Source of the DNA: Pseudodesulfovibrio pelocollis
GTDB lineage: Bacteria > Desulfobacterota > Desulfovibrionia > Desulfovibrionales > Desulfovibrionaceae
Assembly (NCBI RefSeq): GCF_030282845.1
Contig: NZ_JASTWE010000007.1
Coordinates: 1 to 64,000 of the forward strand
DNA: 64,000 bases
Direction of reading: 5' to 3'
Shown: piece by piece, positions 16,765 through 26,190 of the stretch
Layout of the letters: each line of letters starts with the position of its first letter
Position numbering within the stretch: position 1 is the first letter of the stretch
Made by a program: the position numbers and the translations under genes
Notes under the pieces: model-generated
Database searches by the model: none
Told to the model about the DNA's origin: nothing
Seen by the model: only the letters and a program-made list of their open reading frames with translations

Positions 16765-19056
16765 TTACTGGATCACTTCGTAAATCCGCACAAAGGGAAG
16801 CCCGTCAACGACAAGCCTGAAATAGGGGGCGATCGCCGGATCGCCAGGGTCACCGGTCATGAGCCGGGTCATGGTGGCCTGAAAGCCGACTGCGTCCAGA
16901 ATCACGCTCTGCTTGGTGATCATGTTGATGACCAGATGCTGCGCCTTGGGCAGCAACTGCGGAGACAGGGCGTTCATGGGGTATGCCCGGCGGTTGATGC
17001 CGTCCTGATCCAGCACCGTGATGTCGCGCACCAGGCCGCCGCCGCCCTGGCGGTCCATGACTGCTCCGCGCTCGACGTTGAAGCCCAGCTCGCCGGGCTG
17101 GAAGTTGCTCGCAGTGGCCTCGCGGGTGACGCCGGTCTCAAGGTTCCAGTTGCCAAAATGGGTGATCCACTTGGCCAGGGTCAGGTCGTTCCAGGAGACC
17201 ACGAAATACTGCGGGGGCACCGGGGGATATTCCTCTTGGCCCAGCTGCTCCTCAAGGGCGGCACCCAGCCGGTCCCGGGGGATGGCGTCCCAGACCGTGG
17301 CCGTATCCAGCCCGTAGGGAACGGGAATGGCCGGGTATTGAGCCGCGAAGCGCATCATCCGGCTGGCCCGCTCGGGCGACTGGCTGGCCATGGCAAAGCC
17401 CAAGGGAAAGAGGTCGCGCCCGGCGTGCTTGCCGCCGTCGGCCACGGTCCCCAGCAAGGCGTAATATTGTGTCGCATAGCCCCAGTCCCACCAGGTCCAG
17501 ACCATGGCCTCGGGCTCGCTCTTGCGGCCCAGCTCGACCAGGGCTTCGGCGTGTGCGCGGCTGAGCACTGGCGTGAGGGGCAGTGTCGAATACTGCACCT
17601 GGCAGTAGACGAGCATGGCCGCGCCGAGCACGGCCTGCACCCCGAGGTCTATCCATTTTCCATGGCGCGACCGTTGCGTGGCAATGGTTGCCAGCCAGTA
17701 CAGGCACACGCCGAGCATGACGCACAGGGCCGCCCCGCCGAACATGGAGAACCGGATGCCGAGCTTGACGCTGGCCAACTGCAAACCAATGAGCGGCAGC
17801 AGAAAGACGGCCGCAGGCCGCAGCGCCACCACCACCAGCGAGGCGGGCAGCGCCAGCCAGCCAAGCCAGGAGAAGAAGACCCCGCGCTCAAGTATCTCTG
17901 ACAAGGGCTCAAGCCGGACCTCGATGATGCTCTGCAACACCGAGGGATACACCGGCCCCATGATCGCTGCCCCGCCTCCGGACTCGACGACTCCGGCCGC
18001 CCCGCTCACGTAGGACAGCAGCTTGAGCACGGTGTTCCCCACCGAGGCATTGATCATCTTGGTGGACAGGATCACGGCAATCAGGACGATGGCTGCGACC
18101 CACAGAGCATCGCGCCTGCGCTGCGCCCCCTGCGCCGTGGGCTTCCAGAAAAACACGAACCCCGCGGCCACGGCCGTGGAAAACAGGGTAATGGCCCAGT
18201 AATACGGCACTGCGGGCACGGAGATGAGAAGGCTTGAGAACGGCCAAAGCTGGAGCCTTCCGAAGGCACCGCCCGGGAACGATGCGATGGCGAAGATCAC
18301 CAGCCCTTGCAGGGCCAGGGCGCGCAATCCGGGGCGGCAGTTGATCATCAGCACCGCGATGGTCATGAAATAATAGAGAATGACCATGTGCTGGATGTCT
18401 TCATGCCAGATGACGGCAAAGCGGCTGGCCAGCCCGAAGCCCAGCGCCAGCCAGAGGATTCGGGCGGCGTCAACGGACTCAGGCTCGTCAGCACCACCCA
18501 AAAACCAGCCGGGACGCATCAGCCTGCCCGCCCAGAACGCCAGCATCCAGGCCACCAGCATGGGCATGAGCAGGGTGAACAGGTCTGTGTCGAAATACCC
18601 GAGGCGCGTACGATAGAAGAACCCGGGGGTCAGGCCACCGATAAGCCCGGCCAGAACCCCTGCGTTGACGCCGCCGAGCAGCCAGCCCCACAGGAAACAG
18701 ACCACCCCCACCAGCGATCCGAGCACGGCGGGCGTCCAGAACCCGATGTCGCCAAGGCCGATGCCCGCAAGCCCGTGAACCCAGGCGGCGAGTTCGGCCA
18801 GCGGGTAGCCGGCCAGTTGTCCGAGTCCCTTGGCCTTGGCCAGCCAGTAATAGGCGTCGTGGGTGGCCAGGATGCGCTCCCCCGCCACCCACAGCTCCGG
18901 GTGATCCCAGCGCCCGGCGAAGCTGATGCGAAAGAGCAGGCCCACCACGAAAATGGCGATGCCGTATACGCCGATGAGACGCCAATGGTCAGACCAGGAA
19001 GGCGCTGGGCCCACATGGTCCATGCCGTTTCGATACAATCTCACAAGACGCTGCAC
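16765..19056 (-). CDS. STT3/PglB-type oligosaccharyltransferase
   Basis: About 763 residues with some 12-13 transmembrane segments, then a periplasmic C-terminal domain. Three hallmarks are visible: the first acidic motif in DAYYW (about 67), the second in YFDTDLF (about 156-158), and the catalytic WWDWG (about 522-526) that corresponds to WWDYG. Such enzymes move a lipid-linked oligosaccharide to asparagine of exported proteins; PglB proteins of Desulfovibrio are known to act as single-subunit enzymes. GTG 19056 with GAGGTG upstream is chosen; GTG 19113 would overlap cbiA and ATG 19023 has no SD. It is longer than the Campylobacter enzyme. Acceptor sequon and glycan cannot be read here. Confidence 0.85.
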   Translation of the reverse strand: MQRLVRLYRNGMDHVGPAPSWSDHWRLIGVYGIAIFVVGLLFRISFAGRWDHPELWVAGERILATHDAYYWLAKAKGLGQLAGYPLAELAAWVHGLAGIGLGDIGFWTPAVLGSLVGVVCFLWGWLLGGVNAGVLAGLIGGLTPGFFYRTRLGYFDTDLFTLLMPMLVAWMLAFWAGRLMRPGWFLGGADEPESVDAARILWLALGFGLASRFAVIWHEDIQHMVILYYFMTIAVLMINCRPGLRALALQGLVIFAIASFPGGAFGRLQLWPFSSLLISVPAVPYYWAITLFSTAVAAGFVFFWKPTAQGAQRRRDALWVAAIVLIAVILSTKMINASVGNTVLKLLSYVSGAAGVVESGGGAAIMGPVYPSVLQSIIEVRLEPLSEILERGVFFSWLGWLALPASLVVVALRPAAVFLLPLIGLQLASVKLGIRFSMFGGAALCVMLGVCLYWLATIATQRSRHGKWIDLGVQAVLGAAMLVYCQVQYSTLPLTPVLSRAHAEALVELGRKSEPEAMVWTWWDWGYATQYYALLGTVADGGKHAGRDLFPLGFAMASQSPERASRMMRFAAQYPAIPVPYGLDTATVWDAIPRDRLGAALEEQLGQEEYPPVPPQYFVVSWNDLTLAKWITHFGNWNLETGVTREATASNFQPGELGFNVERGAVMDRQGGGGLVRDITVLDQDGINRRAYPMNALSPQLLPKAQHLVINMITKQSVILDAVGFQATMTRLMTGDPGDPAIAPYFRLVVDGLPFVRIYEVIQ

Positions 19057-19070
19057 GATCACCTCGTGTT

Positions 19071-20510
19071 TCAATTCTGGCCGGTAGGCCCTGTGCCGGA
19101 GGAGCCTCGCCACCGGACTGCCGCGGCCACGAAGCGCGGTGCCCAGTCGGGCACGGCCAGGGCATGGATATGGGTATACCCTGCAAACGTGTTTTCATAA
19201 AGCAGGCCGTCGCGCCCGTCCCCGATGCCGCTCCCCCGACGCATGCGCATGGTGGCCGACAGGCTTGCCCCCCTGCCCGTCAGACACAGGGAGTAGTGAA
19301 ATTCGTGTCCAAGGACCGTTTCCCCTGGTTGGAAGAATGGCGATGCATCCTCCACCACGGCTTCGGTGTACCCCAGCCCCTGTGGTCTTTCGCACAGGGT
19401 CGTGGCCGCCGGAAACACCCCGGCCATGGCGTGTCGGCCCACGCTGCCGTCCGCGCCCCGGCACTCCAGCTCGTCGCACAGGAGCATGAACCCGCCGCAC
19501 TCGGCGTAGATGGGCATGCCTGCCCGGGACAGGGAACGGATGCGCTCAAGCACTGGCCGGTTGACCGCGATGCGCTGCGCGAACATCTCGGGAAACCCGC
19601 CCCCCAGATAGAGTCCGTCTATTTCTGGCCATGGCTCGCCGGAGAGAATGCTCAGGCGCACCAACTCGGCCCCGGCATGAGCCAGAGCTTCAAGGTTTTC
19701 GGGATAATAAAACCACAGGGCCTCGTCGTGGACATAGCCGATGCGCGCCGCCTTCGCCCTTGGCGAACCGTCGAAGAGGGGCGTGGTGGCCGGGTCCATC
19801 CGGGGTGCCCTGCGGGCCACGCCGAGAATGGCGTCGAGATCGAGCCACTGTTCGGCCGTGTCGGCCAGGGCGTCCAGAGCGGTCTGCCCGTCCTGCGCGC
19901 CGGTGCCGTACTCCTGGTCCGAAAGCAGTCCCATGTGCCGTTCGGGAATGGGGTTTTCGGCGATCTTGGGGAGCATGCCCAGCACCGGAATATCAGTGTA
20001 TTCCTCTATGCTGCGCCGCAGCACCGCCCTGTGACGCTCGCCAGCCGTCCGGTTGAGGATGACCCCGGCGAGGTCGAGCCCCGGCTCGAAGGAGGCGCAC
20101 CCCTGGACGATGGCGGCCACGGTCCTGGTCATCTTGGTGCAGTCGATGGTCAGCACCACGGGCGCGGCCAGCCTGCGCGCCAGCTCTGCCGTGGAGCAGG
20201 AGCCTTGGGCATCCTTGCCGTCAAACAACCCCCGGTTGCCCTCCACCAGACTAAGGTCCGCGCCCTGGGACCTGTGCCAGAACAGGGAGCGCAGGACCTC
20301 GTCACCATGAAAGAACGGGTCGAGATTGGAACAGTCCCGCCCGGCCGCGATTGCCAGCCAGCGGGCGTCGATGTAGTCAGGCCCCTTCTTGAAAGGAGCC
20401 ACCGCAAGCCCACGGCGGCAGAAAGCGCGAACCAGGGCCAGCGAGACGATGGTCTTGCCGGTTCCGCCGGAAAGCCCGGCCAGGACGAGTCGTGGTATCA
20501 AGTGCTGCAC
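19071..20510 (-). CDS. cbiA: Cobyrinate a,c-diamide synthase
   Basis: 479 residues. The N-terminal P-loop domain (GLSGGTGKT, 12-20; KKGPDYID; VEGNRGLFDG) uses ATP, and the C-terminal class-I-like glutamine amidotransferase domain has the nucleophile Cys in AECGGFMLLCDELE and a GGGFPEMFAQ motif. It amidates the a and c side chains of cobyrinate in anaerobic B12 synthesis in the cytoplasm. CobS at 61.9 kb is another cobalamin gene in the window. The gene begins 91 bases downstream of dsrD, beyond a terminator, and continues into the oligosaccharyltransferase gene. Confidence 0.93.
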   Translation of the reverse strand: MQHLIPRLVLAGLSGGTGKTIVSLALVRAFCRRGLAVAPFKKGPDYIDARWLAIAAGRDCSNLDPFFHGDEVLRSLFWHRSQGADLSLVEGNRGLFDGKDAQGSCSTAELARRLAAPVVLTIDCTKMTRTVAAIVQGCASFEPGLDLAGVILNRTAGERHRAVLRRSIEEYTDIPVLGMLPKIAENPIPERHMGLLSDQEYGTGAQDGQTALDALADTAEQWLDLDAILGVARRAPRMDPATTPLFDGSPRAKAARIGYVHDEALWFYYPENLEALAHAGAELVRLSILSGEPWPEIDGLYLGGGFPEMFAQRIAVNRPVLERIRSLSRAGMPIYAECGGFMLLCDELECRGADGSVGRHAMAGVFPAATTLCERPQGLGYTEAVVEDASPFFQPGETVLGHEFHYSLCLTGRGASLSATMRMRRGSGIGDGRDGLLYENTFAGYTHIHALAVPDWAPRFVAAAVRWRGSSGTGPTGQN

Positions 20511-20540
20511 GTGGCCGCCGTTTCGGCTGACGTTAAACCA

Positions 20541-20576
20541 AGAAAAGCCTTGCCCGCCTTAGGTGACGGGCAAGGC
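20541..20576 (-). terminator. Terminator of the dsrABD operon
   Basis: A perfect 10-bp stem GCCTTGCCCG / CGGGCAAGGC (20547-20576) with a 10-base loop is followed on the minus strand by TTTTCTT. It lies about 25 bases past the dsrD stop. Confidence 0.9.
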
Positions 20577-20601
20577 CTTGTTGACGGGAGTGGGCCGGAG
20601 T

Positions 20602-20850
20602 CTAGTCTTCGCCCTCGGAATGGGCCTGCTTGCCAGCGCCGGTCAGGCCGTACATGGTGGTGGAACCGGAGGACCAGAACACCATCTTTTCTTCCTGGAC
20701 CAACTGGGTCAGCAGCTTCTTGACGTCACGGGTTTTCTCGTCGGGGAACAGCTTGGTGAAGTCGTTGAAGTAGAACTTCGACTTGCTTGCGGATTTTTCT
20801 TCACAAAATTTGATGATTTCAGCCTTTGCGGATTCGGGATCGAGTGCCAT
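20602..20850 (-). CDS. dsrD: Dissimilatory sulfite reductase-associated protein DsrD
   Basis: 82 residues, winged-helix fold typical of DsrD, with the characteristic FYFNDFTKLFPDEKTRDVKKLL core and a WSSGSTTMYGL end. DsrD is known to stimulate DsrAB sulfite reduction rather than act as a DNA-binding regulator. ATG 20850 is preceded by AAAGGAG; the in-frame extension upstream is not part of the protein. It is the third gene of dsrABD, 65 bases after dsrB. Confidence 0.95.
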   Translation of the reverse strand: MALDPESAKAEIIKFCEEKSASKSKFYFNDFTKLFPDEKTRDVKKLLTQLVQEEKMVFWSSGSTTMYGLTGAGKQAHSEGED

Positions 20851-20915
20851 GACGGACTCCTTTGGTTTAAAAAGCCAGGGCACGGCACACTCGCCGTACC
20901 CCGGCATTTCTTATT

Positions 20916-22061
20916 CTACCACTTGAACTGGGTGGTCTGACGCCAGGTGTAGTAGGCGGGATCGCGGAAGTCGTCGATGAGGTGAGCGGAGAACTCCAGC
21001 TCGCACTTCTCGAAGAAACGCTCCCAGCCGATACGGTTGGCCCAGTCGCCCAGACGCTCGTACTTGTGGGCATCGGCCGCGTAGGTGTCGAGGATCTTCT
21101 TGATCACCTTGGTCATGGTCGGCCAGCGGGGCGGCTCGTTGGGGATGTAGGGCACCACGACCTTGGAGAAGGCCGGCTTGGTGACACGGTTGGAGATCTT
21201 GCCACCAACCATCAGGGCGATGCCGTCGCCTTCGCCATCGGACAGCGGCAGCGAGGGGCACATGGTGTAGCAGTTGCCGCAGAACATGCAGCGCTCTTCC
21301 TTGATGGCCACGGTCTTGTAGGTCTTGCCGTTGAGCTCGACCTTGGACGGACGCACCGCGCCGGTGGGGCAGGCGGCCACGGCCAGCGGGATTTCGCACA
21401 GGTTGTCCAGGTACTCGTGGTCAATGAGGGGCGGTTTGCGGTGGATGCCCAGGATGGCGATGTCGGAGCAGTGCACCGCGCCGCACATGTTCAGGCAGCA
21501 GGCCATGGAGATGCGGACCGGAGCCGGCAGCTTCATGTTGGCGAAGTCGTCGAAGACGGCGTCCATGGTGGCCTTGACGGTACCGGAAGCATCGGTGGCC
21601 GGGGTGTGGCAGTGGACCCAACCCTGGGTGTGCACGATGTTGGTGACACCGGCACCGGTGCCGCCCACCGGGAACTTCATGGAACCGCCGGGGAACTTCT
21701 GGCTGTTGAGGAACGCCTTCAGGTCCAGGGCAGCCTTCTTGTCCTCGACGATGAACTCGATGTTGTTACGGGTGGTGAAGCGCAGGAAGCCGCCGGCGAA
21801 CTTGTCGGCGATCTCGCAGATTTCACGCACGTGGGTGACGGAGATCAGGCGGGCGGAACCGCAACGGACGGTGTAGGCCTTGTCGCCGGAAAGACCGGTG
21901 TGGCACAGGACGCCCGGCTCAAGGATCTCGTGGTAGTCCCACTTGCCGAAGTTTTTCGCGATGACCGGGGGCAGGAATTCACCGAAGTGACGGGGCCCGA
22001 TGTCGGAAATCCGATTCTCCATCGGTTTGTCGGGATTGTATCCGGAAGAAATGAAAGCCAT
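20916..22061 (-). CDS. dsrB: Dissimilatory sulfite reductase beta subunit DsrB
   Basis: 381 residues. With DsrA it forms the cytoplasmic alpha2-beta2 siroheme enzyme that reduces sulfite, handing sulfur to DsrC. Siroheme/[4Fe-4S] cysteines are visible in [12 protein letters not shown], and a ferredoxin-like insertion carries CPTG and the [12 protein letters not shown] cluster motif. The start at 22061, preceded by GGAGG, gives the usual [14 protein letters not shown]-terminus. It is 18 bases downstream of dsrA. Subunits are highly conserved and the call is certain. Confidence 0.98.
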   Translation of the reverse strand: MAFISSGYNPDKPMENRISDIGPRHFGEFLPPVIAKNFGKWDYHEILEPGVLCHTGLSGDKAYTVRCGSARLISVTHVREICEIADKFAGGFLRFTTRNNIEFIVEDKKAALDLKAFLNSQKFPGGSMKFPVGGTGAGVTNIVHTQGWVHCHTPATDASGTVKATMDAVFDDFANMKLPAPVRISMACCLNMCGAVHCSDIAILGIHRKPPLIDHEYLDNLCEIPLAVAACPTGAVRPSKVELNGKTYKTVAIKEERCMFCGNCYTMCPSLPLSDGEGDGIALMVGGKISNRVTKPAFSKVVVPYIPNEPPRWPTMTKVIKKILDTYAADAHKYERLGDWANRIGWERFFEKCELEFSAHLIDDFRDPAYYTWRQTTQFKW

Positions 22062-22079
22062 TTTGTTTTCCTCCAATGG

Positions 22080-23399
22080 TTAGCGCTGGTGGCGTTTACG
22101 GAATTCGGCGAGATCGCGGTCCCAGCCACCTTCGACATCTTCAGCCTTCCAGAAGATGTAGGGGTTGTGACGGGGCTCCTGAACGTGGCGGGGATCGGCC
22201 GCGATGCCAGCGGCATCAGCCAAGGCGGCGAAGCCGAGGCGCTTCATGGTCTCACCGATGCGCTCACGGTTCTTGCCTTCTTCCATCCACCAGTCCCAGA
22301 CGCTTTCAACAACGTCCTTGATCGCCTGGTAGTCGTCGTCCTTGTTGACCTCGATGAAGGGCACCAGCAGGGAGCCCATCTGGGGACCGTCAAGGATCGG
22401 GGCCTTGGCGCCGCAGAAGATGGACACGCCGCGCTCGTCACCGATCCTGAGGGCCTGAGGCATGGTGTTGATGCAGTGCATGCAACGGACGCATTCCTTA
22501 TGGTCCATGACCAGCTTGCCGCCCTCGTAGCTGATGCACTTGGACGGGCACAGGTCCACGACTTCCTTCTGGATGTCGAACTTGCCCCAGTCGCGACCGG
22601 CGTGGGCGCCGGCGTTGGGGGCGATCTCACCACCGACGTAGGCGGCAACGGCTTCCTGATTGATCTTGATGGGACCCTTGAAGGTGCCGAGGAAACCGAG
22701 GTCGGAACGGGCGATGGCGGCCACGCAGCCATTGGGGCAGCCGTCAAACTTGAACTTGAACTTGTAGGGGAAGGCCGGGCGGTGCAGCTCGTCCTGGTAT
22801 TCCTGGGTCAGGTTGTAGCACAGCTCCTGGGCGTCGTAGCATGCGTACTGGCAGCGGGACATGCCCATGCAGGAGGCGGGGGTACGCAGGTTGGAGCCGG
22901 AACCGCCGAGGTCGACGTTCATGTTGTGGGTCAGTTCCCAGAAGATCTCTTCCAACTGCGGGGTGGACGTGCCGAGCAGCACGATGTCGCCGGTGGCGCC
23001 GTGCATGTTGGTCAGACCGGAACCGCGCAGGTCCCAGATGTCCATGATGCCGCGCAGGAACTCGGTGCTGTACCACATGCCCATGGGCTGGGCCACGCGC
23101 ACGGTGTGGAAGTGAGCCACGCCCGGGAACATCTGGGGCTGGTCACAGTAACGGCCGATAACGCCGCCGCCATACCCGAAAACGCCGACGATGCCGCCGT
23201 GCTTCCAGTGGGTCTCACCGTCCGTGTAGGACATCTCGAGAACGCCGAGCAGATCTTCCGGGCAGTCTACGGCCACCTGGTATTGAACGCCCTTTTCGTT
23301 CTTAGCGCGAGATGCGGCCTCCTGTTTGATGTCGGATACGAAGCTGGGCCACGGGCCGCTTTCCAGCTGATCCAACAGAGGAGTTTTGTGTTTCGCCAT
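22080..23399 (-). CDS. dsrA: Dissimilatory sulfite reductase alpha subunit DsrA
   Basis: 439 residues, catalytic siroheme subunit. Key features are MGMSRCQYACYDAQELC and DGCPNGC for the siroheme-coupled [4Fe-4S] cluster, and the ferredoxin domain DLCPSKC with CVRCMHCINTMP. The start at 23399 (GGAGGTTAAGGG upstream) gives the usual MAKHKTPLL N-terminus. The gene leads dsrABD, with a promoter and about 160 bases of leader upstream. Its presence marks the organism as a dissimilatory sulfate or sulfite reducer. Confidence 0.98.
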   Translation of the reverse strand: MAKHKTPLLDQLESGPWPSFVSDIKQEAASRAKNEKGVQYQVAVDCPEDLLGVLEMSYTDGETHWKHGGIVGVFGYGGGVIGRYCDQPQMFPGVAHFHTVRVAQPMGMWYSTEFLRGIMDIWDLRGSGLTNMHGATGDIVLLGTSTPQLEEIFWELTHNMNVDLGGSGSNLRTPASCMGMSRCQYACYDAQELCYNLTQEYQDELHRPAFPYKFKFKFDGCPNGCVAAIARSDLGFLGTFKGPIKINQEAVAAYVGGEIAPNAGAHAGRDWGKFDIQKEVVDLCPSKCISYEGGKLVMDHKECVRCMHCINTMPQALRIGDERGVSIFCGAKAPILDGPQMGSLLVPFIEVNKDDDYQAIKDVVESVWDWWMEEGKNRERIGETMKRLGFAALADAAGIAADPRHVQEPRHNPYIFWKAEDVEGGWDRDLAEFRKRHQR

Positions 23400-23519
23400 T
23401 CCCTTAACCTCCATTGTTTGATTAAGATGTTGCCATCAACCATTGTAATCCGGGCCATCTTTCGAACGTAACGATCAACCAGAGCCCGGATGCCTTTGCT
23501 ACTTTGCGCGAAAAGCACA

Positions 23520-23599
23520 GAATACGGCACATGCGCCGTTATTCACAAGATATGTAGGGATGACAATGTACTGGACGCACCGGTTTATTGTCAACCGGT
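23520..23599 (-). promoter_or_regulatory. dsrABD promoter, operator-like repeat and leader hairpin
   Basis: On the minus strand TTGACA (complement of 23589-23594) and TACATT (complement of 23565-23570) are 18 bases apart. A 7-7-7 inverted repeat ACCGGTT-tattgtc-AACCGGT (23579-23599) covers the -35 element, as a repressor or activator site might. Near the predicted transcript start a stem-loop GAATAACGGC / GCCGTATTC (23520-23544, one bulged base) would cap the 5' end of the roughly 160-base leader. The remainder of 23600-23866, toward the divergent plus-strand gene, shows no recognisable gene or promoter. Confidence 0.65.
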
Positions 23600-23866
23600 A
23601 ATTCCCCAAAACATCTTGCCAATCCTCATTCGGCGGGCTTGGCGCCCGCCCCGGAACAGAACCCCTTCCCGGAGGTGGCAATCGGGTTGCCAACCTTCTT
23701 GAGCGATACCCCAAAAGCAAGGCAGGAGCAACACAAAGTTCAGTCCTGACTTTTGCGAATGATGCCTCATGGCTCTCCTCTTGCGCAAATCGCTCTGGAG
23801 TTGTAATCGACCCCGGACAAGACAACGCCGACACGCCAGCGGCCCAAAACTCACGGACCAGACGCC

Positions 23867-24532
23867 ATGAATTCACACGATACCTGCAAGCGCTGCGGCG
23901 ACTGCTGTCGCAGCGGCGGCCCCGCCCTGCACAGGCAGGACCTGCCCCTGATCCAGGACGGCACCATCCCCCTGGCAGACATCGTTACCCTGCGGGCGGG
24001 CGAGCGCGCCTACGACCAGCCCTCCCAAAGCCTCAAGCCCCTGGACAGCGAGATCCTCAAACTCAAGGGTCGCGATGCCACCTGGACCTGTATCTATTAC
24101 AGCCCCGAGGGCCGCGCCTGCGGCATGTACGACTCAAGGCCCATCGAGTGCGAGCTGCTTTTCTGCCGCGACACCGCAGCCATCACCGCCATGTACGACA
24201 AGGAGCGGCTGGCCCGGGCCGATCTGCTCCCGGCCGGTCATCCCCTGCTCGAACTCGTGGCCGAGCACGACGCCAAGTGCGCCCCCCAGGCCCTGGAAGA
24301 GGCCGTCAAGGCGGCCCGCCGGGGCGACGCCGAGGCCGGTGCCGCCCTCAAGGAGATGGTGGTCTTTGACCAGGAAATGCGCCGACTGGTGGCCGAACGC
24401 AGCGCCATGTCCCGCGACATCACGGAATTTCTTTTCGGCAGGCCGCTTCGGACACTGCTGCGCACCATGAACGTCAACGTCTACGAAGTGGGCGGCTCCA
24501 TCCGCTTCGACTTCGGCACGGGAGAGAAGTGA
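23867..24532 (+). CDS. YkgJ-family cysteine cluster protein
   Basis: 221 residues. The N-terminal CKRCGDCC motif (about 7-14) and further cysteines in WTCIYY, ACGMY, CELLFC match the YkgJ/UPF0153 Zn or Fe-S binding family, whose biochemical role is unknown. The C-terminal half is helical and charged. It is divergent from dsrA and overlaps the next gene by one base (TGATG). The neighbourhood suggests, without proof, a link to sulfur or metal handling. Confidence 0.8.
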   Translation: MNSHDTCKRCGDCCRSGGPALHRQDLPLIQDGTIPLADIVTLRAGERAYDQPSQSLKPLDSEILKLKGRDATWTCIYYSPEGRACGMYDSRPIECELLFCRDTAAITAMYDKERLARADLLPAGHPLLELVAEHDAKCAPQALEEAVKAARRGDAEAGAALKEMVVFDQEMRRLVAERSAMSRDITEFLFGRPLRTLLRTMNVNVYEVGGSIRFDFGTGEK

Positions 24533-24789
24533 TGAAAGACGAACGCGGGCACTACTACACGCCGTCTCTCCAGAACCCCGAGGTGCGCATGTACGTGCGC
24601 GACAACAACGGGGTGATCGAGTTCCGGCTCTACAACCCCACCGAGCCCATCATCTGGGAAAAACACCAATGGGTCCCCTACGGCGCCATCCTCCAGGCCG
24701 CCGAGATGTTCAAGGCCCGAGGCACCGGAAGAAATCCCCTGGCCCTCTATGATCTGGAGATCGCGAAGAAGCTGTTGAGCGACGCGTAG
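24532..24789 (+). CDS. Small conserved-looking protein of unknown function
   Basis: 85 residues, soluble, rich in aromatic residues in its first half (GHYYTPSLQNPEVRMYV, FRLYNPTEPIIWEKHQWVPYG) with an amphipathic helix at the end. The ATG overlaps the stop of the cysteine-cluster gene, indicating translational coupling. I do not recognise the family. It converges on the MBOAT gene with a 6-base gap, so no room remains for a terminator between them. Confidence 0.65.
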   Translation: MKDERGHYYTPSLQNPEVRMYVRDNNGVIEFRLYNPTEPIIWEKHQWVPYGAILQAAEMFKARGTGRNPLALYDLEIAKKLLSDA

Positions 24790-24795
24790 GGGATG

Positions 24796-26190
24796 TCAAA
24801 ACTGAAAATAAATGAACGGGTTGAAGCCGGTGGGGCGGAAGACAACTGAAAGCCACAGCAGGCTGAACAGGATTGTCGGTGAAAACCACCGCGCCCGCTC
24901 AGGGAGGAGAACCCTCTCCCACCCCCCAGCGGCCTTCATGGCGTGCACAACGGCCATTCCCGCAAGCATGAACGGAACCATGGGGTGATACCAGGCCACA
25001 CCCTGCACCGGAGCGAACATCTGGCGGAACATCAGTGCCGCGTGTTCAAAGCTCTCCGACCGGAACAACACCCAGCCCTGAACAACGAAGAACATCGTCG
25101 CCGCCCAACCCAGAAGCCCGGCCCCTGGCACTCGGCGATCTCCGACGAAGGCCGCGCCCACGCGATTGAGGGCAAGCGCCAGCCCATGCAGCGCCCCCCA
25201 GGCCACGAATGTCCAGGCAGCTCCGTGCCACAACCCGCAGAGTATCATCGCGGTCATCCCGTTCACAAAGGTCCGCCACCCCCCGCCCCGGCTGCCCCCG
25301 AGGGGAATGTAGATGTAGTCCCTGACCCAGGTGGACAGGGATATGTGCCACCGGTGCCAGAATTCGCGAGGGCTTTTGGCCAGATAGGGGAAGTTGAAGT
25401 TCTCGCCCAGCGAGTAACCCATGATGCAGGCCACGCCGATGGCCATATCCGAATACCCAGAAAAATCGAAGTAGATCTGCATGCTGTACGCCAGCGCGCC
25501 GAGCCAAGTGGTGGTGCTGTCGTACGCCCCGGCATTGGCAAACACATGGTCGGAGAACATGGCCAAGCGATCTGCCACAAATACCTTCTTGAACAGGCCG
25601 TAGGTGAAGAGCTGGAAACCCTGGTAGAAGTTCGCGGCAGTCAGCGGCTGGCGATGGGCCAGTTGTGGCAGGAAATGCGCGGCCCTGACGATGGGACCAG
25701 CCACCAATTGGGGGAAGAATGCCACGAACAGGGCAAAATCGAAGAAGTCCTCATGCGCGTCCATCTTCCTGCGATACACGTCGATGGTGTAACTCAGGGT
25801 CTGGAACGTGTAGAATGAAATTCCCACCGGAAGGAGTATGTCTAGGCTTCCGGCATGCAGCCCCACTGCCTCGACGATTGGCTTGGCCGAGTCTATGAAG
25901 AAATTGAAATATTTGAAAAATCCGAGCAACCCGAGATTGACGCACAGACTGACGATGAGCAACGCCCTGCGCCGCCGGGCGCGTTGTTCATCCTTGAGCC
26001 CAAGACCGACACAATAATCCACCACAGTGGAGAGCAGTATCAAAGAGAGAAACCGCCAATCCCAGTAGGCGTAGAAATAATAGCTGGCCGCCAGAAGCCA
26101 GAGCTTCCCGGCCCTGTTTGTCCTCGCGCCCCAGAGGCCCGCAAGGACTACGGCAAAAAAAATGAAGAATTCGATCTGAGAGAAAATCAC
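24796..26190 (-). CDS. MBOAT-family membrane O-acyltransferase (AlgI-like)
   Basis: 464 residues with about ten or more transmembrane segments. The signature is YFDFSGYSDMAIGVA, PREFWHRWHISLSTWVRDYIYIPLGG, and the catalytic His region CGLWHGAAWTFVAWGALHG. AlgI/DltB-type proteins pass acyl groups across the inner membrane, here probably to the SGNH protein encoded just upstream (4-base overlap), for O-acetylation of an extracellular polysaccharide. It is the last gene of the long minus-strand glycan cluster. Confidence 0.9.
   Translation of the reverse strand: MIFSQIEFFIFFAVVLAGLWGARTNRAGKLWLLAASYYFYAYWDWRFLSLILLSTVVDYCVGLGLKDEQRARRRRALLIVSLCVNLGLLGFFKYFNFFIDSAKPIVEAVGLHAGSLDILLPVGISFYTFQTLSYTIDVYRRKMDAHEDFFDFALFVAFFPQLVAGPIVRAAHFLPQLAHRQPLTAANFYQGFQLFTYGLFKKVFVADRLAMFSDHVFANAGAYDSTTTWLGALAYSMQIYFDFSGYSDMAIGVACIMGYSLGENFNFPYLAKSPREFWHRWHISLSTWVRDYIYIPLGGSRGGGWRTFVNGMTAMILCGLWHGAAWTFVAWGALHGLALALNRVGAAFVGDRRVPGAGLLGWAATMFFVVQGWVLFRSESFEHAALMFRQMFAPVQGVAWYHPMVPFMLAGMAVVHAMKAAGGWERVLLPERARWFSPTILFSLLWLSVVFRPTGFNPFIYFQF

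Noticed and set aside
20982-23471. 829-residue open frame on the plus strand opposite dsrA and dsrB
   Set aside because: It is the mirror of two highly conserved genes in GC-rich DNA; the translation is Gly/Val/Ala/His-rich with no recognisable fold and no suitable ribosome-binding site.
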